Below are positions 1 through 4,785 of a stretch of DNA of 5,506 nucleotides, piece by piece. The stretch lies in contig JAUIJG010000356.1 of NCBI GenBank assembly GCA_030431355.1, positions 1-5,506 of the forward strand, in the 5' to 3' direction. The notes beneath the pieces are model-generated. The model was not told the origin of the DNA. It did not search any database and saw only the letters and a program-made list of their open reading frames with translations. The stretch comes from a bacterium. Its GTDB lineage: Bacteria; Cyanobacteriota; Vampirovibrionia; Obscuribacterales; Obscuribacteraceae. A program made the position numbers and the translations under genes. The number at the start of each line of letters is the position of its first letter. The stretch's first letter is position 1.

Positions 1-119
1 ATAAGCTAAGGTGCAATCATATCACGCTTGGGGCGCTTGTTTTCAAGCTGTTTGCTAGATCAAGGCCTGTTCTTCCTGCGCCTGATATGGGAACAGGCCT
101 AAATTAGATAGTGATGGGG
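1..119. other. Leader region left of tmk, possibly the tail of an upstream gene
   Basis: No complete gene is visible here. Reading frame 3 on the plus strand is open from the window edge to a TAG at 105-107, giving 34 residues that end in PDMGTGLN. It could be the last residues of an upstream gene, or chance. A small hairpin GCTTG-TTTT-CAAGC lies at 35-48, and a perfect 10-bp inverted repeat (63-72 with 91-100) lies further on. Neither is followed by a T-run on the plus strand. The edge cuts off the information needed to decide. Confidence 0.25.
63..100. repeat. Perfect 10-bp inverted repeat upstream of tmk
   Basis: AGGCCTGTTC at 63-72 is exactly complementary to GAACAGGCCT at 91-100, with an 18-base loop between them. 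Two further G-U pairs (73/90 and 74/89) could lengthen the stem in RNA. There is no T-run after it on either strand, so it does not look like a classical intrinsic terminator. It ends 40 bases before the TATAAT box of tmk. It could be a transcription-factor site, a processing hairpin at the end of an upstream transcript, or a Rho-dependent 3' end. Confidence 0.5.
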
Positions 120-146
120 ATAACTGATCGGTCATTCAGTTATAAT
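120..146 (+). promoter_or_regulatory. Candidate tmk promoter: TATAAT box overlapped by a dyad
   Basis: A perfect sigma-70-type -10 hexamer, TATAAT, lies at 141-146 and would give a leader of roughly 40 bases before the tmk start. The -35 region (about 118-123) has no good match to TTGACA, and there is no TGn extended -10 element. A weak promoter or one that needs an activator is therefore possible. The arms ATAACTGA (120-127) and TCAGTTAT (136-143) are perfect inverted repeats of 8 bp around an 8-base spacer, and the right arm enters the -10 hexamer. That is the geometry of a repressor site, but binding is inferred, not shown. Confidence 0.5.
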
Positions 147-191
147 CCTCCACCTAGCAATTCCAAGGCCATTGAGGAAGACTGAAGCAGC

Positions 192-839
192 ATGGTTCAT
201 GATTACAAGGGGATATTTGTCACCCTGGAGGGTCCTGAAGGAGCCGGAAAGACAACCCAGGTAAAGCTTTTATCCAAAGAGTTGACCACCATGGGAGTGG
301 ACCATGTGATCACAAGAGACCCCGGCGGTACTCCGCTTGGTAAGCAGATTCGCAGAATCCTCCTCTCCACCGAATATACGGTTGCCCCCCTGGCCGAATT
401 GTTGCTCTACCAGGCAGACCGAGCCCAGCATGTGGCAGAAAAGATTTTGCCGGCACTTGAAAGGGGCGCTCTGGTTATCTGTGACCGTTATATAGATTCC
501 ACCGTCGCATACCAGGGTTATGGTAGGCAGTTGGACATGGAGTTGATCAATACCCTGAACGGCATGTCTACCCAGGGTCTTACTCCTGATCTGACAATCC
601 TTTTTGATATTGAGAGTGCCGATGGATTGTCCCGACTGCATCCAGGCGGTCATGATCGTATGGAGAAAGAAAATATAGAGTTCCATCTTCGAGTGCGGGA
701 TGGTTACAGAAAGATAGCAGATGAGAACCCTGACCGATTCAAGACCCTGGATGCCTCTAAAGCTTTGTCCGTTGTTCAAGAGGAGTTCCGGAAAATAGTT
801 TTCGATGTGCTCCCCAAAAAGACTGGAACTAAGCGATAA
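192..839 (+). CDS. tmk: Thymidylate kinase (dTMP kinase)
   Basis: This cytosolic enzyme phosphorylates dTMP to dTDP with ATP, the step that feeds both de novo and salvage thymidine into dTTP. The 215 residues match the usual length of the family. A P-loop, GPEGAGKTT, lies at residues 14-22. The substrate-site motif normally written TREPGGT appears as TRDPGGT at 41-47, a conservative Glu-to-Asp change. The DRY motif is at 98-100 within DRYIDSTVAYQG. The LID region is at about 145-158 and reads GLSRLHPGGHDRME, which differs from the Arg-rich LID of E. coli Tmk. The frame has a TGA three codons before this ATG (183-185), so the start is fixed. A GAGG lies rather far upstream (174-177, 14 bases), so ribosome binding may be modest. 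The gene stands alone: its 3' neighbour is convergent, and no holB-like gene follows. The family assignment is secure. The LID chemistry is known only by analogy. Confidence 0.97.
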   Translation: MVHDYKGIFVTLEGPEGAGKTTQVKLLSKELTTMGVDHVITRDPGGTPLGKQIRRILLSTEYTVAPLAELLLYQADRAQHVAEKILPALERGALVICDRYIDSTVAYQGYGRQLDMELINTLNGMSTQGLTPDLTILFDIESADGLSRLHPGGHDRMEKENIEFHLRVRDGYRKIADENPDRFKTLDASKALSVVQEEFRKIVFDVLPKKTGTKR

Positions 840-862
840 CTTTCTTCAATCGCTCGCTTTTT
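831..862 (+). terminator. Hairpin and T-run at the tmk stop, possibly shared by both convergent genes
   Basis: AGCGAT (832-837, including the first T of the tmk stop) pairs with ATCGCT (849-854). Alternatively AAGCGA (831-836) pairs with TCGCTT (854-859). A run of five T follows at 858-862. This fits a rho-independent terminator for tmk. Read on the minus strand, the same hairpin lies just beyond the stop of the SNPYK gene (873) but is followed by only two T, so it would be weaker in that direction. Confidence 0.5.
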
Positions 863-865
863 ATT

Positions 866-903
866 CAACTCACTATCTATTCAATAGAGTTGCTAGATTT
901 TTT
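866..903 (+). terminator. Second hairpin with a T-run in the tmk 3' flank
   Basis: CAACT (866-870) pairs with AGTTG (888-892), and inside it CTAT (873-876) pairs with ATAG (884-887). A two-base bulge and a seven-base loop complete the structure. Six T follow at 898-903, five bases after the stem. It could back up the first terminator for tmk transcripts. It overlaps the last codons of the opposite-strand gene (stop at 873), so part of its sequence is constrained by coding. Confidence is low. Confidence 0.3.
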
Positions 904-1520
904 CCAACCCTGGAGATTTCCCTGCGCATAAGAGCTTCATCACCGGGATTCAGGGTACCGTGACCGGTTATTCTCAAGGTTCTTTCTCTGTTCTTGATTT
1001 CATCAACATTTGTTTTAATTGTTGATAGCTCCTCGGCAGCTAGCTTGGCTTTTACCTTATCAGTGCCCATGTAATTTTCCAGATCCTGAATCACAACAGA
1101 AAGTGGTGGCGCAGCTGGTGTGGCAGCGGCACTCTGTTTCGATACCACCAGTACTGGCAGGGCATATCCCAGGCTTGCGTTCCTAGGTCCGGGCGCCCAT
1201 GGATACAGGTATCCCGACGGGGCTTTCCACATAGGGATTGATTTTCCACCGGAAGGGACAGCGAAGTATCCGCCCCCTTGATCAATTGGAATTCCGAAAC
1301 TGGGATGGTTGACGCTGGATTTATAGGGGTTTGAAAAACCAAAACCGGCGGTTCTTTTATAGGGGTTGGAGCCGGTTGAGCCAGACCCTTGAGCGATCGC
1401 CGGGGGCATGAACGCAGGCGATAGAGAGATTAAACAAGCCAGGGCTGAGGCGGTAAGATTGACTGATTTGCTTGATTTAAGTGATCTAATTGGAGCTGGC
1501 CTAGATTGAAGCAAAAACAT
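873..1520 (-). CDS. Exported protein of unknown function with two SNPYK repeats
   Basis: I do not recognise this family. Residues 1-43 look like an export signal: a basic stretch (R7, R12, K15, K18), a hydrophobic core at about 20-36, and an AIA|Q signal-peptidase site after residue 43. The early mature part is rich in Gly, Ser, Pro and aromatic residues and carries SNPYK twice, at 51-55 and 63-67, exactly 12 residues apart. A proline/alanine linker (about 128-140) leads to a charged, helix-prone C-terminal part (140-215), which may form a coiled coil. The start is an ATG with a GAAGG-type ribosome site 8 bases upstream. It is the last of three co-oriented minus-strand genes, 56 bases after the membrane-protein gene, and converges on tmk. 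A periplasmic or cell-surface location is inferred from the signal. No enzyme motif is visible. Confidence 0.75.
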   Translation of the reverse strand: MFLLQSRPAPIRSLKSSKSVNLTASALACLISLSPAFMPPAIAQGSGSTGSNPYKRTAGFGFSNPYKSSVNHPSFGIPIDQGGGYFAVPSGGKSIPMWKAPSGYLYPWAPGPRNASLGYALPVLVVSKQSAAATPAAPPLSVVIQDLENYMGTDKVKAKLAAEELSTIKTNVDEIKNRERTLRITGHGTLNPGDEALMRREISRVGKNLATLLNR

Positions 1521-1528
1521 TTTTCCCG

Positions 1529-1534
1529 CCTTCT
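1529..1534 (-). promoter_or_regulatory. Ribosome binding site of the SNPYK protein
   Basis: Read on the minus strand, this is AGAAGG, ending 8 bases before the ATG at 1520. It supports that start over any internal one. Confidence 0.55.
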
Positions 1535-1547
1535 TTTATCGAATCTC

Positions 1548-1568
1548 AGAACGGATAACGACCGTTCT
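1548..1568. repeat. Seven-bp inverted repeat between two co-oriented genes
   Basis: AGAACGG (1548-1554) and CCGTTCT (1562-1568) are perfect inverted repeats around a 7-base loop. They lie between the stop of the membrane-protein gene (1577) and the ribosome site of the SNPYK gene. No T-run follows on the minus strand, so this is not a standard terminator. It could be an operator, an mRNA-processing or stability hairpin within an operon, or a partial attenuator. Confidence 0.5.
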
Positions 1569-1576
1569 ATTTAATA

Positions 1577-2020
1577 CTACAAAATTTTGGACGTAGACTG
1601 ATCGTTAGATGTTTCAACTCGGCGGGTGATTTTCCTGTCTCCGGAATCAGAGAACCACTGGTGATTGACCTGTTCACCGCATAACCATACCGAGACAAGA
1701 GACCAGAAACCGATGAAGCCGATTCCATTGACCTGGAAATAACCGGTACTTGGCAAGCCTCCGGTGATTGCCAGGCAGATGAATCCTGGAATTGAAAAAA
1801 TAGCGCATACAACCGCGAGCTTGCCTGCAGCCAGGAGCATCGGTTTTGCCATATGCTGTTTCTTTTGCTTGACCGCCAGGCTCAGTAAAGCGACCGCCGC
1901 AGCCACCAGAATGCCGTAGAGACTGGCATCGAAACATACATGGCAGAAAACTCCGCCCAGGGCGTCGAGCACCGCCTGCACCGTCTCTTGCATGTTGAAG
2001 TCATCGGGCGAACTGTTCAT
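1577..2020 (-). CDS. Small three-helix membrane protein with a CxxC pair, function unknown
   Basis: This protein has 147 residues when started at 2020. That start is chosen because AGGAG lies 5 bases before it. The frame stays open to an ATG at 2056, but that one has only a badly placed AGGAT just before it. A short acidic N-terminus leads to FCHVCF, with Cys at residues 26 and 29. Three hydrophobic segments follow at about 31-50, 62-87 and 100-114, and the tail after them is hydrophilic (about 115-147). The basic loop KQKKQH (51-56) suggests that the loop after the first helix is cytoplasmic. The CxxC would then lie on the outer side, where it could form a disulfide, bind metal or be redox active; this is inference. 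There are further Cys within the helices. It is the middle gene of a co-oriented minus-strand series, 75 bases after the TPR gene and 56 before the SNPYK gene. I do not recognise the family. Confidence 0.7.
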   Translation of the reverse strand: MNSSPDDFNMQETVQAVLDALGGVFCHVCFDASLYGILVAAAVALLSLAVKQKKQHMAKPMLLAAGKLAVVCAIFSIPGFICLAITGGLPSTGYFQVNGIGFIGFWSLVSVWLCGEQVNHQWFSDSGDRKITRRVETSNDQSTSKIL

Positions 2021-2025
2021 AGGAA

Positions 2026-2030
2026 CTCCT
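2026..2030 (-). promoter_or_regulatory. Ribosome binding site that sets the membrane-protein start
   Basis: Read on the minus strand, this is AGGAG followed by TTCCT and the ATG at 2020. The match and the 5-base spacing favour this start over the in-frame ATG 36 bases upstream (2056), where the only candidate site is about two bases from the codon. Confidence 0.65.
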
Positions 2031-2095
2031 GAAATGATTCCATATCTCTGGATCATATCCTGTCATGGGGCTTGGATTCATTATTATGAACTCAA

Positions 2096-3505
2096 CTAAC
2101 TATCAGGCTTCACACCAATGTCCGGAGAGATCTTGGCCTCACCGGGAAGTTCACTTTCGTTCTTATCGAGGCTGTGGAGAGACTTACCCAGATTAATGAA
2201 CGCAGGAGCCAGGTTGGGATCCAGTGCTATGGCTTCTCTCCAGGCTTGAATTGCCTGTCTTGTCTCTCCTATCCTCGTCAGGGCCAGACCAAGATTGTTC
2301 TTGGCGAAAGCATTGCCCGGCTCATATTTGAGGCTTTCCTTAAAGGCGGCGGCGGCTTGCTTGTTCAGTCCTGCCTGAAGCAAGGCACAGCCCATATTAA
2401 AGTGAGCCTGGGGATAGTCTGGTTTGATTTGAATGGCCTGTCGCCAGATATTGACAGCCTGATCGTATCTTTTGAGCTGGTATAGAACTATGGCCAGATT
2501 GTTTCTCGCTCTGTAGTAACTTGGATCTATCTTCAGCGCCTTCTCCAACACAAAAGACGCCTCAGGCAGATGATTCATTTTCCAGAGAACCACTCCCAGA
2601 GTATTTAAAAACTCAGTGTTCTGGGGATCATTGTCCACCAGAGCCACAAGCATGCGATGGGCTTGATTGTACTGGCCAAGCCCTTCATAGCATTTTGCGA
2701 TTCGAAGTTTCAAAGAGTTGGAGCTATCCCCTTGTTTTTCAGCCTCCTTAAACTCGAACAGAGCTTGTTCGAACTTTTTCATTGACCGCAAACTATCGCC
2801 GAGATCACGCCTCACATGAATATTGCCAGGGTTCAATTTCAAAGCCTTTTGATAGGCTTCTATGGCGCTTTCATGGTCGTTTTTTAAGGCAAGAATATGA
2901 CCGAGGTTGTACTGGGCATCTCCATAGGCCGGTTTCAAAAACAGGGCCCGGTAACAGTTTTCCAGAGCCTCTTTGCTATCTCCTTTAGCCAGGTACGCGG
3001 TGGCCAGGTTGTTATATGGTTCTGCTCTGGTGGGAGACTTCTTTACTATCTTCTTTAAGTGTTCGATGGCCTGGTCATTTTTACCTCTTCTTTTCAGGCA
3101 GACAGCCAGGTTGTTGCGTGCTTCAAGATTTTCCGGACTTCTGTCCACAACCAGCTGGAAGCGTTTGATTGCTTCTTCCAAAATGCCTTTATTGGCAAAA
3201 TCTATGCCATCGGTTATTAGTTTGGCGGTGCTATCGGTTTCCAGGACAAACCGGGAACTACTGCCGAGAGTATTAGTGCCGGGGCTTGAATCCGGATAGG
3301 TGAAGGAACTTCGAGGAGAAGCAAGCTCGAAGGAATAATCATTTGCTTTGCTGGAGGAGGCGAAGGTGACTGCTTTGTTCTTTTCCGGTCTTATCTGTTC
3401 GCGATTGGGTTTCTTAGCGCGTGTTTCAGCTCCAACCCCATATATGAGGTTGGGGAAGACCGCTAAAGCGGTGAGTATGTATAAACTGATTCTCTGTTTT
3501 TTCAC
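2096..3505 (-). CDS. Exported tetratricopeptide-repeat (TPR) protein, about ten repeats
   Basis: TPR repeats are helix-turn-helix units that stack into a scaffold for binding other proteins. The 469 residues begin with a signal peptide: KKQR, a hydrophobic core at 7-24, and a possible cut after VGA at residue 26. A low-complexity Ser/Lys-rich linker (about 28-90) follows. About ten consecutive 34-residue TPR units then run from roughly 92 to 430, with a partial one after that. Repeat hallmarks are easy to see, for example NNLAVCLKRRGKNDQAIEHLKK and YNLGHILALKNDHESAIEAY with the closing P of LNPGN. The unit near 261-294 is the most divergent. The tail (about 448-469) is hydrophilic. The start codon is GTG; no ATG, GTG or TTG lies between it and the in-frame TAG upstream. 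It leads the minus-strand series and is divergent from the gene at 3674. Its role is probably in assembly or interaction in the periplasm or envelope. The binding partner cannot be read from the sequence. Confidence 0.93.
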   Translation of the reverse strand: MKKQRISLYILTALAVFPNLIYGVGAETRAKKPNREQIRPEKNKAVTFASSSKANDYSFELASPRSSFTYPDSSPGTNTLGSSSRFVLETDSTAKLITDGIDFANKGILEEAIKRFQLVVDRSPENLEARNNLAVCLKRRGKNDQAIEHLKKIVKKSPTRAEPYNNLATAYLAKGDSKEALENCYRALFLKPAYGDAQYNLGHILALKNDHESAIEAYQKALKLNPGNIHVRRDLGDSLRSMKKFEQALFEFKEAEKQGDSSNSLKLRIAKCYEGLGQYNQAHRMLVALVDNDPQNTEFLNTLGVVLWKMNHLPEASFVLEKALKIDPSYYRARNNLAIVLYQLKRYDQAVNIWRQAIQIKPDYPQAHFNMGCALLQAGLNKQAAAAFKESLKYEPGNAFAKNNLGLALTRIGETRQAIQAWREAIALDPNLAPAFINLGKSLHSLDKNESELPGEAKISPDIGVKPDS

Positions 3506-3582
3506 TTCTCTAGAATAGATGAGCGCTGGGGAAACTGTGATACAACCTTTCTAATTATTTCCTGGCCGACTAATTTTTTTTG

Positions 3583-3610
3583 ACCTGCTTTCGAAATCAG
3601 GTTCTACCTG
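3583..3610. promoter_or_regulatory. Operator-like dyad in the divergent intergenic region
   Basis: The arms ACCTG (3583-3587) and CAGGT (3598-3602) flank a TTTCGAAA palindrome (3589-3596). Together they make a 20-bp dyad with only one mismatched pair (C3588 against T3597). A third ACCTG follows at 3606-3610. A TTGACC at 3580-3585, a 4-5/6 match to a -35 box for the plus-strand gene, overlaps its left end, but no good -10 follows at the right distance. The dyad lies 78 bases from the TPR start and 72 from the ATG of the rightward gene. A regulator acting on one or both divergent genes is the natural reading, but it is inferred. Confidence 0.45.
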
Positions 3611-3623
3611 TTAGCATGGCCTC

Positions 3624-3648
3624 TGTCGCGAATATTTGATGGGCGACA
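3624..3648 (+). repeat. Leader inverted repeat before the small exported protein
   Basis: TGTCGC (3624-3629) and GCGACA (3643-3648) are perfect inverted repeats around a 13-base AT-rich loop. If transcribed, the hairpin would end 25 bases before the ATG at 3674 and 7 bases before the alternative GTG at 3656. It might affect translation or mRNA stability, or be a protein site. Confidence 0.35.
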
Positions 3649-3673
3649 ATTTATTGTGAGGCTATTTGAGAAC

Positions 3674-4090
3674 ATGCAAGTCCTAGGTACCTTCAGAAAG
3701 AAGCTGGTCGTGGCGATTTCGATGGCGCTTTTCCTGCCTTTGGCCGGGGTGGCCGGTGGCGGAACAAGCAAGCCCTCCAGGGCAGAGAAGGTTGTGATGC
3801 AATTGAGAATGGGCTCCGGGTCTGCTGGATTCCATATATTGGAAGCTGAGAGAAACGCCCGGGAGATGCAAAAGGGTATCAGGAAGGCACTATATAAGGT
3901 GCGTGCCGCGGACAAGGTCTATGCCAAGTCCGTGAACAAGCCGGATAGCAGATATTTTGAATCCGTCGCCGTCAGACTGGCCACCTTAAAAGAGAAATCG
4001 GAAGCCGTGGAAAACGAGATCCATGAAGCATTCTCTGAACTCAAAGAGTCCATAAACCAGACCTTGATCATGGGAGAGGTCAATAAGTAG
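3674..4090 (+). CDS. Small exported helical protein of unknown function
   Basis: From the ATG at 3674 this is 138 residues. An in-frame GTG at 3656 would add MRLFEN. I prefer the ATG because it gives a compact signal peptide (basic FRKK at 6-9, hydrophobic core at 11-25, likely cut near GVAG at about 25-28). GAGG also lies 12 bases upstream of it (3658-3661), while the GTG has no clear ribosome site. The mature protein is mostly charged, with few prolines, and its spacing of Leu, Ala, Glu and Lys suggests two or three amphipathic helices (about 45-85 and 92-130). There is no Cys in the mature part and no catalytic motif. It is divergent from the TPR gene and convergent with the membrane protein at 4663-4118. 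A periplasmic helical-bundle or adaptor role is a guess from composition. Confidence 0.7.
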   Translation: MQVLGTFRKKLVVAISMALFLPLAGVAGGGTSKPSRAEKVVMQLRMGSGSAGFHILEAERNAREMQKGIRKALYKVRAADKVYAKSVNKPDSRYFESVAVRLATLKEKSEAVENEIHEAFSELKESINQTLIMGEVNK

Positions 4091-4093
4091 ACA

Positions 4094-4125
4094 TCCCAGT
4101 AGATAAGCCGGGACTCTCTATTTTG
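4094..4125 (+). terminator. Weak hairpin between convergent genes
   Basis: TCCC (4094-4097) can pair with GGGA (4110-4113), with a G-C pair inside after one mismatch. CTCTCTATTTTG follows. The short stem and interrupted T-run make this a poor intrinsic terminator, but nothing better is visible between the stop at 4090 and the convergent stop at 4118. Confidence 0.2.
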
Positions 4126-4663
4126 AACGGTTGGAAGTCAGAGTCGGGGTCGCGTAGGAGCAGCGGAATCCTACATATTGTCTTAGAAATTCAATCCCTT
4201 TGAAGACAGCTTCATCATTTCCGGCTGCGCTGGCTGCTTGCATATCCACCATGACTTTCTTTGAGAGATTGAAGGCGAATTGACAGCCGCAATGCTGTCC
4301 GAAGACTCCTCTTTCCAGCCTGGTGAATCCTATGGCAGCAGGATTAGTCAAAGGACCGGGTTTGAATGCCATCTGCAGTCCGAAAAAGGTAAGCATATAG
4401 GCAAGAAGCAGTGCCGGAATCGCCATTGCCGCTGAACGGATTAACTTCGAGACGAATTGAGGGATCTCCACACCGGTGGTGTGACCATACTCGCTGTCCT
4501 TGCGATCGAACTGGAAACTCTGCCAGGCAAGATAGAAGAAAAATCCTGCCAGGAGTCCGAAAGAGACTGCCTGGATGATGGTGAACGGGTGAACAAAAAT
4601 TATGCCAACCACAGCTATGCCAGCCAGAATAAACCAGATGAAATTGATTCTATCCCTGTTCAC
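4118..4663 (-). CDS. Three-helix membrane protein with a cysteine-bearing C-terminal domain, function unknown
   Basis: The 181 residues start at a GTG, supported by AAGAGG ending 8 bases upstream. Hydrophobic segments are at about 8-27, 29-49 and 77-98. A charged loop (50-76, with QFDRKDSEYGH) separates the second and third. The N-terminal NRDR is basic, so by the positive-inside rule the N-terminus and this loop would be cytoplasmic and the C-terminal part (about 100-181) would lie outside. That part contains HCGC (Cys125, Cys127) and FRCSY (Cys168). Disulfide or metal binding is possible but unproven. The gene converges on the exported protein at 3674-4090. Upstream lies the tRNA gene, 122 bases away, with its own T-run. 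I do not recognise the family. Confidence 0.75.
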   Translation of the reverse strand: MNRDRINFIWFILAGIAVVGIIFVHPFTIIQAVSFGLLAGFFFYLAWQSFQFDRKDSEYGHTTGVEIPQFVSKLIRSAAMAIPALLLAYMLTFFGLQMAFKPGPLTNPAAIGFTRLERGVFGQHCGCQFAFNLSKKVMVDMQAASAAGNDEAVFKGIEFLRQYVGFRCSYATPTLTSNRSK

Positions 4664-4779
4664 TTCACGGACCTCTTATATACGCTTCTATAAACAGCAT
4701 GCCATAGAATACGATTTCATGTAAAGAGGGAAAACACTAGGACAAATTCCCGTGTCTGCCTGGACGAGATATGAAATTG
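4664..4779. other. Intergenic space between the tRNA 3' end and the membrane protein
   Basis: No open frame or RNA gene is visible here. The minus strand holds a TTTACA (about 4717-4722) that could be a -35 box, but I found no TATAAT-like partner at 16-18 bases. The promoter of the membrane-protein gene therefore cannot be placed. Confidence 0.3.
4672..4677 (-). promoter_or_regulatory. Ribosome binding site for the GTG-started membrane protein
   Basis: On the minus strand this reads AAGAGG, 8 bases before the GTG at 4663. It supports that non-ATG start. A second GTG five bases upstream is out of frame and meets TGA at once. The sequence just before it, TATATAAG, is AT-rich and too close to be a clear promoter for this gene. 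Confidence 0.6.
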
Positions 4780-4785
4780 AAAAAA
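4780..4785 (-). terminator. T-run directly after the tRNA
   Basis: Six T follow the discriminator base of the tRNA on the minus strand. The GC-rich acceptor stem just before them could act as the terminator hairpin, so the tRNA transcript probably ends here. Confidence 0.45.

Noticed and set aside
270..779. Minus-strand frame of 169 codons across tmk
   Set aside because: It lies wholly inside the secure tmk gene, on the other strand, and shows no family features.
1580..1589. Ten-base palindrome CAAAATTTTG as an operator
   Set aside because: It overlaps the last codons of the membrane-protein gene, and AT-rich palindromes of this size arise often by chance.
1674..1937. Second minus-strand frame inside the CxxC membrane protein
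   Set aside because: It is a shadow: Arg/Gly-rich translation, no ribosome site, and fully inside a better frame with AGGAG.
2021..2056. Longer start (ATG at 2056) for the CxxC membrane protein
   Set aside because: The ATG at 2020 has AGGAG at good spacing, whereas the one at 2056 does not. It remains a weaker alternative.
2077..2090. Five-bp hairpin as terminator after the TPR gene
   Set aside because: The stem is almost all A-T, with no T-run after it on the minus strand, so it is too weak to count.
2174..3299. Several plus-strand frames opposite the TPR gene
   Set aside because: They are mirror frames of a repeat-rich gene. Their translations are cysteine- and serine-rich with no family signature.
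2096..3505. TPR region as a DNA tandem repeat or CRISPR-like array
   Set aside because: The repeats are degenerate at the DNA level and follow a 34-residue protein period, with no constant repeat or unique spacer pattern.
4457..4693. Plus-strand frame opposite the three-helix membrane protein
   Set aside because: It is charged and featureless, and the opposite frame has clear membrane segments and a ribosome site.
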